A stretch of DNA of 31,792 nt from an uncultured Collinsella sp. (GCA_900752275.1 CAADUS010000080.1:1-31792); one strand, 5' to 3'. Positions 22,413 through 30,007 are shown, counted from the first letter of the stretch. The notes: generated from the letters alone by a model not told the origin. Numbers and translations are program-made.

Positions 22413-22982
22413 CTACACGACCTGCCACGCGGGGGACGGGCAGCACCCTGGGTTGGCCTTGAACTGCTCGTACTGCTGGCGGCTCTCGAAGACGTAGGAG
22501 GTGCCGCAGCTCTTGCACTTGGCGATGAACTGGCCGAACTCGGGCGGCTCCTTCTCGGCGGGCTTGCCGTCACCCATGAGGGTGTCGGGGTCACTCGTGC
22601 CGTCGATGTCGAAAGCTCCGCAGAGCGCGTACTTGCGGGCATAGCTCGATGCGCTGCCCGTGACCTGCGCCTCGTTCATGCCCTTCTGGCTCAAAGGCTC
22701 GCGGGCGTACGCATCGATCTCCAAAGACTCGCCGTGGCCGTCCTCGAAGAACAGGCGGCACGTGGCCTTGACGTAGTAGCGCTCGCCGATCTGCTCGATC
22801 GAGTCGTTGAGCGTGAAGGCGATTCCCGCCGCCTTGCACGGCTCCTTGAGCGCCGCAACGATGTCCTCCATGCTGCGGTAGTAGAAGTTGCCGTGGGCGT
22901 TGTAGCGTGCCTTGGGCACCACCACGGATCGCTGCACCTGGGCCACGGCCTCGGCCAGCGTCATGTGCTTGTCTTCTGCCAT
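22413..22982 (-). CDS. ERF family single-strand annealing protein
   Basis: This 189-aa protein begins 'MTLAEAVAQVQRSVVVPKARYNAHGNFYYRSMEDIVAALKEPCKAAGIAF' and carries the family signature 'GSASSYARKYALCGAFDIDG' at about 109-128. ERF proteins anneal complementary strands during phage recombination and genome circularisation. Residues 150-189 are a C-terminal extension with 'KCKSCGTSYVF...NPGCCPSP', a likely zinc-ribbon. It lies between DUF1351 and SSB. Confidence 0.9.
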   Translation of the reverse strand: MAEDKHMTLAEAVAQVQRSVVVPKARYNAHGNFYYRSMEDIVAALKEPCKAAGIAFTLNDSIEQIGERYYVKATCRLFFEDGHGESLEIDAYAREPLSQKGMNEAQVTGSASSYARKYALCGAFDIDGTSDPDTLMGDGKPAEKEPPEFGQFIAKCKSCGTSYVFESRQQYEQFKANPGCCPSPAWQVV

Positions 22983-22985
22983 CGT

Positions 22986-23969
22986 CTACTCCATCCTCGC
23001 TGCCACCTGGGCTGGCGTGCCCCGGCGGATGCTTCCGGTGATTCCCTGCGCCTTGAGCAGGGATGCGAGCGCCTGCATCTGCGATCGCGTGGCGCTCGGC
23101 ACCTCGACCGTCCACGCCTCCAAAGGCTCCGCGACCGGTGCTGGCATGGGTGCCGGCATTGGTGCGGGCATTGGCACTGGCGCGGGCATCGGCTCAGGCT
23201 CGGGCGCTGCGATCGGCTCTGGCTCAGGCTCTGGTTCAGGTTCAGGCTCCGGCTCAGGCTCGGGTGCCATGGCCGCCTTCAGCTCGGCGATTCGCTGGTC
23301 TTCCTCGTCGGCCAGACGCGCCGCGTTCAAGGCGGCTCCGAGGTCGAGCGTGCGGAAGAACTCGCGCTCCGCGTCGGCGTAGTGCGGCATAGCCTCCTGC
23401 TGGGCCTTGAGCGTTTCCCAGTCTCGGGCCACGTCGGACACCTTTGCCTCAAGCGCCTGCTGCGCCTTGATCTCGCCGAAGGTCTTGTTGAGCCACTGCG
23501 GCTCATGCAGGCGCTCGTAGGGGACGACCGGCGCGAGCAGTCCCGCGAACTCCTCGTAGTGCTGCTGTAGGCGTGAGTAGAGCGCGTCCTTGCGCGTCTG
23601 CTCGGCCTCGTCGAGCTGCGCCTTGATGGCGTCGGTTGACTCGTCGATGATGGCCGTGATTTGCTTGCAGCGCCTCTCGAATGCGTCGAGCGGCTTGTTG
23701 TACTCGCGCTTCACGGCCTTGCGGCGCTCGTCGATCTCCTTCTTGATGCCGTTGAGGTAGCTGCGGTCGTGCTTGGCATCCTTGATGGCCTGGGCGCTCG
23801 TGAGGTCGTAGGTGGCGCCCTCGTAGTCGGCCACGACCTTCTTCACGTGGGCCTCCAACGCGTCCATGTTCGAAGCGATGGTGGCCTCGGTGTAGGTGAC
23901 CTCAAGCGTGGTGGCCTCGGCCTCGATGACCTCTGCCTCGACCTGCTGCGGTTCGGTTTCCTTAGCCAT
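22986..23969 (-). CDS. DUF1351 recombination-associated protein
   Basis: This 327-aa protein has a long helical core, 'LEVTYTEATIASNMDALEAHVKKVVADYEGATYDLTSAQAIKDAKHDRSYLNGIKKEIDERRKAVKREYNKPLDAFERRCKQITAIIDES', the DUF1351 hallmark. Residues about 230-275 are a Glu-Pro repeat followed by a Pro-Met-Ala-Pro repeat. Residues 285-327 are a small C-terminal domain, 'RSQMQALASLLKAQGITGSIRRG'. DUF1351 genes regularly sit beside recT/ERF genes, so it probably assists recombination. It precedes the ERF gene by three bases. Confidence 0.85.
   Translation of the reverse strand: MAKETEPQQVEAEVIEAEATTLEVTYTEATIASNMDALEAHVKKVVADYEGATYDLTSAQAIKDAKHDRSYLNGIKKEIDERRKAVKREYNKPLDAFERRCKQITAIIDESTDAIKAQLDEAEQTRKDALYSRLQQHYEEFAGLLAPVVPYERLHEPQWLNKTFGEIKAQQALEAKVSDVARDWETLKAQQEAMPHYADAEREFFRTLDLGAALNAARLADEEDQRIAELKAAMAPEPEPEPEPEPEPEPEPIAAPEPEPMPAPVPMPAPMPAPMPAPVAEPLEAWTVEVPSATRSQMQALASLLKAQGITGSIRRGTPAQVAARME
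23190..23273 (-). repeat. Short tandem repeats encoding the Glu-Pro linker
   Basis: Repeats of about six bases (GGCTCA/GGTTCA/GGCTCC on the + strand) encode the (EP)n stretch. Neighbouring repeats at 23139-23190 encode Pro-Met-Ala-Pro. Such repeats can gain or lose copies by slippage. Confidence 0.65.
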
Positions 23970-24165
23970 AGATCTCGCCCGTCTCGTCGTCGAAGTCCAT
24001 GGCCTGCTGCTGCTCGGCCACGGTGAGCAAAACCGTCTTGCCGCTCTGCTTGATGATGCGGAAGGCGTCGGCGTTGTCGGTCAGGATCTCGAATTGCAGG
24101 GTCGCAACGCTGCCCTTCACGGTGGCCTGCTTGAACTGCGCCTGGATGGTGGCTTCGTTGATCAT
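23962..24165 (-). CDS. Small phage protein, unassigned
   Basis: I start this 67-aa protein at the ATG at 24165, which has a perfect AGGAGG site. It reads MINEATIQAQFKQATVKGSVATLQFEILTDNADAFRIIKQSGKTVLLTVAEQQQAMDFDDETGEIYG and looks like a small alpha/beta domain. It overlaps DUF1351 by 8 bases. I do not know the family. Confidence 0.65.
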   Translation of the reverse strand: MINEATIQAQFKQATVKGSVATLQFEILTDNADAFRIIKQSGKTVLLTVAEQQQAMDFDDETGEIYG

Positions 24166-24176
24166 GTCGTTACCTC

Positions 24177-24494
24177 CTATTTGATGCCGAGAACGGCGGC
24201 AAGGAACGCGCGACCGAACTCGCGCTCTTCCTCGCTGACGGGCTTGATCTTGTCGGCGATGAACTCGCGGCTCTTGGCGACGCACTTCTCGTCGATCCTG
24301 GAAAGCCCGGCCTCGCAAAGCGCGATCATCACGTGGTAGGCGTTTGCCGCCGTCTCGCCGTCGTTGTTGTCAGGATGCGTGGCGTCGAACATGAGGTTGT
24401 TCGCGATGCAGGCGGCGTGGTCGAGCACTGCTTTGTGGAACTTGGTCCCGTGGAAGTCCTCAAAGCCGTTCTCTTCGAAGTATTTGGCGTTCAT
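24177..24494 (-). CDS. Helical phage protein, unassigned
   Basis: This 105-aa protein starts at the ATG at 24494, overlapping the RusA stop as ATGA. It reads 'MNAKYFEENGFEDFHGTKFHKAVLDHAACIANNLMFDATHPDNNDGETAANAYHVMIALCEAGLSRIDEKCVAKSREFIADKIKP' and is helical throughout. No motif is recognised. A longer frame to 25034 exists but reads through other genes. Confidence 0.6.
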   Translation of the reverse strand: MNAKYFEENGFEDFHGTKFHKAVLDHAACIANNLMFDATHPDNNDGETAANAYHVMIALCEAGLSRIDEKCVAKSREFIADKIKPVSEEEREFGRAFLAAVLGIK

Positions 24495-24952
24495 TTCTTC
24501 TCCTTCACGTACTCCTCGACGAAGTACTCGATGTAGATGTCTATGCGCGGCTGTGTGCCGTATGGGCTTCTTGGCCGCTTGGTGACGGCTCCCATGTCGA
24601 CCTGCGAATCGTCCTTGAAGGCGATCCCGTTGAGCGCGTCGCAGGCGAGCTTGCCGAGGTTGTCCCAGTCGGGCTTGCCGAGGTCGGCGCGGCCCTCCCA
24701 GTACTTCGGGTTGCTCTTCGCGAGCGGCCTGGTGGTCGAGATCCGCATCACGACCGGGCCGTCGTGGTTGGCGAAGGTCTCGCCGTATGCCGCGCGGAAC
24801 GCGTCCTTGATGGCCTTCTCGGCCTTGAGCGTCTTGGTCGGCGTGTAGGTGCGGTGGTTGCGGTAGTCGGTCATAGGGCGCTGCTTTCCAACAAGCTCTG
24901 CTGGGTGCATGGTGATGTGCGCCGTGGCCGCAAGGGTGCGCTGCCAGCTCAT
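24491..24952 (-). CDS. rusA: RusA-like Holliday junction resolvase
   Basis: This 153-aa protein starts at the ATG at 24952, coupled to the previous gene as ATGA. The RusA signature 'GKPDWDNLGKLACDALNGIAFKDDSQVDMGAVTKR' (about 92-126) gives the expected acidic residues D95, D97 and D114/D115. An upstream MTDYRN at residue 27 is another possible start. RusA cuts Holliday junctions symmetrically and helps resolve recombination and replication intermediates before packaging. Confidence 0.88.
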   Translation of the reverse strand: MSWQRTLAATAHITMHPAELVGKQRPMTDYRNHRTYTPTKTLKAEKAIKDAFRAAYGETFANHDGPVVMRISTTRPLAKSNPKYWEGRADLGKPDWDNLGKLACDALNGIAFKDDSQVDMGAVTKRPRSPYGTQPRIDIYIEYFVEEYVKEKK

Positions 24953-25284
24953 TCGCTGAACCCATCGCTCTGGCTGCGGTGCTTGTTGAAGGCTCCGCGC
25001 AGCTCTGGGTACCGCACCTCCATGATTCGGGCAAGGGCTGGGGCTATGCCGTTCTTGCAGCCAACGTGCAGCTCGTTGCGCACCATGTTCACCAGGTAGT
25101 TGATCGACACGTAGCCCTTCTCCTTGAGGCGGCGGGCGTTGGAGAGCATGAACCGCCACGCTTCGGGGTTGGCCTCGATCCACTTCTTGGCCTCGGCAAC
25201 GTCTTGCTCGCCAGCCATGCCCAGGCCGAAGATCTCAAGCTGGTTGCTCTGGGGTTTGGGGCGGTATATCTCGTCGTTACGCAT
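24949..25284 (-). CDS. Phage protein, unassigned
   Basis: This 111-aa protein starts at the ATG at 25284 (MRNDEIYRPKPQSNQLEIFGLGMAGEQDVAEAKKWIEANPEAWRFMLSNARRLKEKGYVSINYLVNMVRNELHVGCKNGIAPALARIMEVRYPEL). The helix-turn pattern 'NPEAW.F....A......G..S...L....R......I...L....AR......P.L' recalls small phage regulatory proteins near RusA. It overlaps both neighbours. The function is unknown. Confidence 0.6.
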   Translation of the reverse strand: MRNDEIYRPKPQSNQLEIFGLGMAGEQDVAEAKKWIEANPEAWRFMLSNARRLKEKGYVSINYLVNMVRNELHVGCKNGIAPALARIMEVRYPELRGAFNKHRSQSDGFSE

Positions 25285-25561
25285 TGAGCACCGCCATGCT
25301 GCCCACGGCTCGCTGGGCGTCGGCAACAGCCTGGTCCATCGTGGGGATGACCCAGAGCCAGAGCACGGCGAGGAAGATCATGAGGGCCGCGAGGAAGCCG
25401 ACCATGACGCCCGCCTTGAACTGGGAGCGCTCAAGCTGCTCCTGTGCCGTCGGGCGCTTGCCCTCGAATGGTATGATGGACGCAGCCTCTTTCGAGGCGG
25501 CTACGTAGCGGGTGCCCGAAGTGTGGTAGCGGGGGGCGCTCGCTTTCTTTTTTGTCTGCAT
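25277..25561 (-). CDS. Single-pass membrane protein
   Basis: I start this 94-aa protein at the ATG at 25561, which has an AAGGAG site. It has a basic N-terminus (MQTKKKASAPRYHTSG), a linker, one strong membrane segment (GVMVGFLAALMIFLAVLWLWVI) and a short external tail. It is an early gene in the rightmost part of the operon. Superinfection exclusion is conceivable but unsupported. Confidence 0.65.
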   Translation of the reverse strand: MQTKKKASAPRYHTSGTRYVAASKEAASIIPFEGKRPTAQEQLERSQFKAGVMVGFLAALMIFLAVLWLWVIPTMDQAVADAQRAVGSMAVLNA

Positions 25562-25608
25562 TTCCGTTCTCCTTTCGGTGTTTTCGCAGGTCATTGCTAG
25601 GGCGCTTT

Positions 25609-25971
25609 TTAGGGCCTCTTTTTTGTCGCCTTTTTCGCCCTGCTCTTCTGGCTGTAGTAGCGCTGGCGCTGCCTGTCATTCCTCTTCTCCCTGATCGCCT
25701 CCTCCTTCATTGCGTTGGCCTGTTCGGCGAGGTCTGCCATGTGAAGCTCCTTCGTGCACTCGATGCACCAGCCGTTGACCCTGTTGAGCGGTCGGAACGT
25801 CCATTGGCCGCAGCGGGGGCACTGCCTGCGCTTGCGGAGTGAGAGTCCGCACTTCCGCGCCATATGCTTCACTGAGTCGATGGAGCGCCCGAGGTCCTTG
25901 GCTACCTGCTTGGCGCCGTCTCCAGCGTGCTCTTCGAGGTATCTGAGCTCACGTGTAGACCACTGCTTCAC
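25609..25971 (-). CDS. HTH plus zinc-ribbon DNA-binding protein
   Basis: I choose the GTG at 25971, which overlaps the stop of the 43-aa gene as GTGA and has AAGGGAG upstream; longer frames run through that gene. The protein (120 aa) starts (V/M)KQWSTRELRYLEEHAGDGAKQVAKDLGRSIDSVKHMARKCGLSL, a Myb/homeodomain-like HTH. A zinc-ribbon 'CPRCGQWTFR...GWCIECTKEL' and a highly basic coiled tail (KKATKKRP) follow. It is probably an early regulator or a DNA-associated protein. Confidence 0.72.
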   Translation of the reverse strand: MKQWSTRELRYLEEHAGDGAKQVAKDLGRSIDSVKHMARKCGLSLRKRRQCPRCGQWTFRPLNRVNGWCIECTKELHMADLAEQANAMKEEAIREKRNDRQRQRYYSQKSRAKKATKKRP

Positions 25972-26099
25972 GCCTTCGCTTCTCCCTTCTGCTGGCGTTC
26001 CCATTCGCGGTATGCCTGACGGATCGTCGAGCACATGCCATCAAAGGCAACTTCGCGGGCCGTCTTCTGACGCTGCTCCTGTTGCTTCTCGTCGCTCAT
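25968..26099 (-). CDS. Small hydrophilic phage protein (43 aa)
   Basis: The ATG at 26099 overlaps the Cro-like stop (TAATG), and the stop overlaps the next GTG. It reads MSDEKQQEQRQKTARE, then a helical segment ending WERQQKGEAKA. The sequence is highly charged. The tight couplings suggest it is real. The function is unknown. Confidence 0.6.
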   Translation of the reverse strand: MSDEKQQEQRQKTAREVAFDGMCSTIRQAYREWERQQKGEAKA

Positions 26100-26302
26100 T
26101 AGGCCACTGCCAGCTCATGCAGCTCGTCCAACGAAACGCCGAGGATGCGAGATAGCGCGTAGGCTTCAGACAGACTGAACTCGTACGAACCTCGAACTTT
26201 GTTAAAGAACGAAGATCGGCTCATACCGAGACTGTCTGCCAGCGCGTCACGTGTAACGCCATTCGTTTCGGCGTACTCGTTGACCTTCTCCGACAGGTTC
26301 AT
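26099..26302 (-). CDS. Cro-like XRE-family regulator
   Basis: This 67-aa protein has an AAAGGAGAAG site. The HTH is 'VTRDALADSLGMSRSSFFNKVRGSYEFSLSEAYALSRILGVSLDEL' (about 16-61), the XRE pattern. It is the first gene of the leftward early operon and faces the repressor, so it corresponds to Cro in the lytic switch. It should bind the intervening GTACAAA-type operators. Confidence 0.8.
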   Translation of the reverse strand: MNLSEKVNEYAETNGVTRDALADSLGMSRSSFFNKVRGSYEFSLSEAYALSRILGVSLDELHELAVA

Positions 26303-26318
26303 GCTTCTCCTTTCTCCC

Positions 26319-26379
26319 GTACAAAACTTTGTACTCCTACAGTATTGTACAAAGTTTTACACCGTGCAATACTTTGTAC
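26319..26379. promoter_or_regulatory. Three operator-like palindromes between the regulators
   Basis: GTACAAA-AC-TTTGTAC (26319-26334) has perfect 7-base arms. Degenerate copies lie at 26347-26362 (GTACAAA-GT-TTTACAC) and 26364-26379 (GTGCAAT-AC-TTTGTAC), each with one intact arm. Centre spacings are 28 and 17 bases. They lie between the divergent regulators, as in a CI/Cro-type switch. Confidence 0.8.
26341..26369 (-). promoter_or_regulatory. Putative early (cro) promoter
   Basis: On the minus strand TTGCAC (26369-26364) and AATACT (26346-26341) are spaced by exactly 17 bases and would fire toward the Cro-like gene. The middle operator fills the spacer and the perfect one lies in the leader, consistent with repression. 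Confidence 0.6.
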
Positions 26380-26409
26380 GTGTAAATATTTGGACTGTAA
26401 GGGGAGGCC

Positions 26410-26622
26410 ATGGAGTACCGGTTTGTTCTCGCACATTACTTAGAGGAACAGGGAATGACTCCAGCTGAGCTTGCTCGCGCTATTGGTTCCCCTAGATCGA
26501 CCATTTCTGCTCTTTTGAGCGGAAGGGCAAAAGAGCCAACACTTGGTAAAGCTAAGGCGATAGCGGACGCTCTTGGCGTGTCCCTTGAAGAGATGGCTCG
26601 GATGACATACGAGGAGGAATAG
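26410..26622 (+). CDS. Short CI-like XRE repressor
   Basis: This 70-aa protein follows GGGGAGG. The HTH is 'MTPAELARAIGSPRSTISALLSGRAKEPTLGKAKAIADALGVSLEEMARM' (about 16-65). It has no C-terminal cleavage or metalloprotease domain, so induction by RecA self-cleavage is unlikely; an anti-repressor or another partner would be needed. It is transcribed with the next two genes. Confidence 0.82.
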   Translation: MEYRFVLAHYLEEQGMTPAELARAIGSPRSTISALLSGRAKEPTLGKAKAIADALGVSLEEMARMTYEEE

Positions 26623-26624
26623 GC

Positions 26625-27128
26625 ATGGGACTTCTTGGTGATATGGCTAAAGCCGCTGCGAAGGTCGCTATAAATCAAGTTTCAAACACTGCGCACGAGA
26701 AGGTTTCCGAGATGTTCCCAACAAAGGAAATCGTTCTATCCGGCTCACACGAACGCGATGTCTACACCTACTACGGTGGGCCATTGAAGGGAATAAGGGT
26801 CGGGCAGACATTCGATGCTGAGGTCGCCAGGAAGCCTGTCACCCTTGTAAGCGAGTTGACGGGGACAGAATGGAATACTGCCGAACACGGAAACAACGCG
26901 CTTATGTATAAAGGCAAGCCATTTGGCTCTTTTAGCCCAATGAGCAAGAGCATTCGAAAAATGATCCGTATGGGATACCGGGTCAAGATCAGGTGCAAAA
27001 ACGTTGGATGGTACGCGCAGGGGATACCTGAGATTGTTGCCATGATTCCAGATCCAGAAGCTGTGTTCTCTTGGCTTGACGAGTGCGAGAGAAGTGGCGA
27101 GGAGGTTCCGTTCAATGCCAACAGCTAA
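26625..27128 (+). CDS. Low-GC lysogeny-region protein, unassigned
   Basis: This 167-aa protein starts after GAGG at an ATG two bases past the repressor stop. It has an amphipathic N-terminal helix (MGLLGDMAKAAAKVAINQVSNTAHEKVSEMFP), then a beta-rich body ('DVYTYYGGPLKGIRVGQTFDAEVARKPVTLVSELTGTEWNTAEHGNNALMYKGKPFGSFSPMSKSIRKMIRMGYRVKIRCKNVGWYAQGIPEIVAMIPDP'). The body is somewhat reminiscent of small HIRAN-like or other beta domains, but I cannot assign it. GC in sampled lines is about 47%, against 68% in the integrase. It overlaps the integrase start and is probably expressed in the lysogen. Confidence 0.7.
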   Translation: MGLLGDMAKAAAKVAINQVSNTAHEKVSEMFPTKEIVLSGSHERDVYTYYGGPLKGIRVGQTFDAEVARKPVTLVSELTGTEWNTAEHGNNALMYKGKPFGSFSPMSKSIRKMIRMGYRVKIRCKNVGWYAQGIPEIVAMIPDPEAVFSWLDECERSGEEVPFNANS

Positions 27129-28560
27129 AACTGCGGTGATATACGCCCGCTTTTCGTGCAACAAGCAGCGCGAGGCCTCGATAGACGACCAGCTGCGCGT
27201 GTGCCGCGACTGGTGCAAACGCGAGGGCTACGCCATCGTGGCGGAATACTGCGACTACGCCATAAGCGGGCGCACCGACGACCGCCCCGAGTTCCAGCGC
27301 ATGGTCGCGAACGCTGGTGAGAGCGACATAGTGCTTGTGTACATGATGGATCGCTTCAGCCGTGGGGAGTACGACGCGCCCATATACAAGCGCGAGCTTG
27401 CCCAGCACGGCGTGAAGCTCGTCTCGGCGCTTGAGCAGATACCAGATTCGCCCGAGGGCATCATTTACGAGAAGCTGCTTGAGGGCCTCGCCGCGTGCGA
27501 GTCGAAGAAGACCGCGATCCGCACGAGGCGCGGCATGGAGGGCAACGCGCTCAAATGCAAGACCAACGGCGTGCGCGTGTTCGGCTACGCCAGCAACGAG
27601 GCCGACGAGTACGTGATCGACGAGGACGAGGCCGCTTTCGTGCGCGAGGCGTTCAAGCGGCGCATAGCAAAGGAGACCACCAACTCTATAGCGCGCGACT
27701 TCGCGGCACGCGGGGTCAAGACCTCGCAGGGAAACCCGTGCGGCTACTCGATGGTCGAGCGGATGGTGAAGAACCGGAAGTACACGGGGCGCTACGAGTG
27801 GGGCGGCGTTGTCAAAGAGGGCGGCATGCCCGCGATCATCGACGAGGTGACGTTCATGGAGGCACAGGGCATACGCGCGGCCAAGGAGCGCAGCGCGGAG
27901 AGCTGGGGCGACTTCGCCCTTTCCGGCAAGGCGATCTGCGCGGGCTGCGGGCGCAACCTGCAAGGCGTGAGCGGGCGCGGGCGCGGCAACCGCAAGTACG
28001 AGTACTACCGCTGCCACGACGGATGCGTTAAGCCCGTCAGGCGCGAGGAGCTTGAGGGCGAGATCGTCAAGGCGCTGCGGGCTCTTCTGCAAGACCGCTC
28101 GGAGGCCTTGAGGATAGCCCGCATGGTGGCGGAAAGCTCGGACGGCGCGGAGGTGGCGGCGAGGCGCAAGCAGGCCGCCCAATCGCTCTCGGCCGCCGAG
28201 CGCGGCCTGAAGAACATCCTGAACGCCATCGAACAGGGCATAATCGCCCCGGGCGCGAAGGAGCGCATAGCGGAGCTTGAGCATCAGCGCGACCGCGCCA
28301 AGCTCGACCTTGAGGCGATCAGGGACGATCAGATAGACCCCGAGCGGCTGGCCGACTTCCTGCAATGCGGCTCCGCCCTGGACGACGCGACTCTATTGAA
28401 GGCGTTCGTATACCAGGCGAGCGTGAGCGACGAAGAGTGCATAGTGACGCTGAACTACGACGTGGAAAACAACGAACCCGCCAGACTTGACATCCAGCGG
28501 GTTCGTACAAAATGCAAATGGTGCCCCCAGCGGGATTCGAACCCGCGATATCCACCTTGA
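27115..28560 (+). CDS. int: Large serine integrase
   Basis: I start this 481-aa recombinase at the ATG at 27115, which has GAGGAGG, inside the end of the previous gene. The resolvase domain (about 6-150) has the nucleophile motif 'YARFS' with S14, followed by 'DDQLRVC' and 'YMMDRFSRG'. The recombinase domain and a zinc-ribbon with C275, C278, C300 and C304 follow, then a coiled coil. The last residues (WCPQRDSNPRYPP) are encoded by the antisense of tRNA-Glu, and the stop lies at its anticodon loop. It should catalyse attP x attB recombination; excision would need a directionality factor not seen here. Confidence 0.93.
   Translation: MPTAKTAVIYARFSCNKQREASIDDQLRVCRDWCKREGYAIVAEYCDYAISGRTDDRPEFQRMVANAGESDIVLVYMMDRFSRGEYDAPIYKRELAQHGVKLVSALEQIPDSPEGIIYEKLLEGLAACESKKTAIRTRRGMEGNALKCKTNGVRVFGYASNEADEYVIDEDEAAFVREAFKRRIAKETTNSIARDFAARGVKTSQGNPCGYSMVERMVKNRKYTGRYEWGGVVKEGGMPAIIDEVTFMEAQGIRAAKERSAESWGDFALSGKAICAGCGRNLQGVSGRGRGNRKYEYYRCHDGCVKPVRREELEGEIVKALRALLQDRSEALRIARMVAESSDGAEVAARRKQAAQSLSAAERGLKNILNAIEQGIIAPGAKERIAELEHQRDRAKLDLEAIRDDQIDPERLADFLQCGSALDDATLLKAFVYQASVSDEECIVTLNYDVENNEPARLDIQRVRTKCKWCPQRDSNPRYPP
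28519..28560. other. Probable prophage attachment junction in tRNA-Glu
   Basis: The phage integrase reads into the 3' half of tRNA-Glu and stops there, which suggests the att core lies in this part and the phage restores the tRNA 3' end. The exact core cannot be bounded, because the other junction is outside the window. Confidence 0.5.
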
Positions 28561-28595
28561 AAGGGTGGCGTCCTAGGCCGCTAGACGATGGGGAC
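28519..28595 (-). tRNA. tRNA-Glu (UUC)
   Basis: On the minus strand the acceptor GTCCCCA pairs with TGGGGGC. The D arm, the anticodon stem CCACC/GGTGG with loop CTTTCAA (anticodon TTC) and the T arm GCGGGTTCGAATCCCGC are intact. Discriminator A and an encoded CCA follow. A TATACT -10-like box lies at 28606-28611. The integrase gene enters its 3' half from the other strand. Confidence 0.97.
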
Positions 28596-28654
28596 GCAAA
28601 AAGACAGTATACAGGATATGCCTCCAAGGAAGCAGCGGAGCACGACCACGCTAC

Positions 28655-29928
28655 TTAAACAGGGATTTCGTCCGCCTCCTGCCTCCGGCGCTCCTCCGCA
28701 CTTACTCCCGCCGCAACGGTCCCGTCCTTTGAAGTCTGGGCCGTGACGCTCTTGCCATCGGACGTCACCGTCACGTTCCCGTTGACAGCCGTACCGTAGA
28801 TTTGCGCTCCCACGCTCGCGAACACATCGAGAGTTGCCTGGTCAGGATGCCCGTAGTCGTTTCCCTCCCCATACGAAAGAACGACGACAGCTGGGCGAAG
28901 CGCGCGGGCGAGCTCCGTTGTGATCCCTGTTTTGCTCCCGTGGTGCGCCGCTTTGAGGACGCCGACGCGGCCCGGATTATCGGCGGCGATTTCGCTCGCA
29001 GGCGCATCACCCGTAAAGAGCATCGACGTCGTTCCGTAGGTCACGCGAAGCACGACCGAGTAGTCGTTCATATCCTCGGACTGCACGCTCGAATCAGGGC
29101 CGAGCACATCAATCTCATAGCCAGCGTCTCCAAAAACGATCTTATCGCCGGCGACGGCCTTCTTCACCGCGCATTTCTTCGCCTCGAGGGCGTCCAGAAA
29201 TTCCTGGTACACCTCGGTGCCCTCGCTGGCATCCGGCATCCAAACCTCACCGATGTCGAACGCGCGGATCACGTCGGCCAAACCCCGATGTGATCTGAAT
29301 GTGGATGCGTCGCAACAAGATAGTCGATCTTTTTTATATTCTGAGCAGTCAGGAATTGTGCGACGGTCGACTCGCTCACGACCTCGCCGGCGTCGATGAG
29401 CATCGTCTTTCCGTCGGGAAGAAGCACAAACTCCGAATCGCCTTGACCCACATCGATAAACGTAGCCTTCAGATCGCCAAGCCCTGCAGTTTCAGGCTGA
29501 CGGCCCTGCTCGGCCTTAGTCGCTTCATCAGATCCCTGGTCATCGGCCTTCGATTCCGAATTCGCCGACTCCGCCGCCGTCTGGCCCTGCCGGTTCGCAT
29601 CGCCGCTCGCAGCATTGCCGCTCGAACTCGACGCGATCGAGCCCGCAAGAGAGCCGACAAGCATGAGGCTCAAGAGCACACAGGGAACGGCCGCGAGCAT
29701 CTTGCGGACAATGGGCGCTTGACGCATGCCCCATTTAACAAGCCCGTTGTCGGGAGGTTCTCGGACAAGAGACCTCCATATGTAGCGGGCCAAAAACCAA
29801 AGCCCGACGCCGGAGGCGATGCAAGCCGCATAAGCAAGTGCGACCACGGCAAGGCACAGCACGCAGAAGACGCCAATGAACCAGATGCACCCGCGCTTTT
29901 GCCCACGGGCAGGCCTATTCTTTGCCAC
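28655..29928 (-). pseudogene. ComEC-like metallo-beta-lactamase protein, frameshifted
   Basis: Two overlapping frames (29928-29269 and 29281-28655) make one protein of about 424 aa if one G is restored. I start at the GTG at 29928, with GGAGG. Residues 1-110 hold two or three membrane segments; a disordered acidic linker follows. The metallo domain has 'FIDVGQGDSEFVLLPDGKTMLIDAGE' and 'THPHSDHIG', then in the other frame 'LADVIRAF', 'NDYSVVLRVTYGTTSMLFTGDA' and 'LKAAHHGSKTG'. The break is at GGGG near 29285, where GGGGG would give DHIGGLADV. It may be a real loss, a phase-variable run or a sequencing error. The intact type is a membrane-anchored metal hydrolase related to the ComEC C-terminal domain. 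Confidence 0.8.
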
Positions 29929-30007
29929 AACGCCTCCATCAGATATCAAAGCATATTAAGCAAAGGATATCATTGGGCGCCAAACACAAAACTACGCCTA
30001 GGCAAAC

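Noticed and set aside
22155..23570. Plus-strand open frame of 471 aa
   Set aside because: It is antisense to the ERF and DUF1351 genes; the Arg/Leu/His-rich repetitive translation reflects codon bias.
26303..26409. A clear plus-strand promoter for the repressor
   Set aside because: Several weak -35/-10 combinations exist around TTTACA and TAAATA, but none has good spacing, so I did not annotate one.
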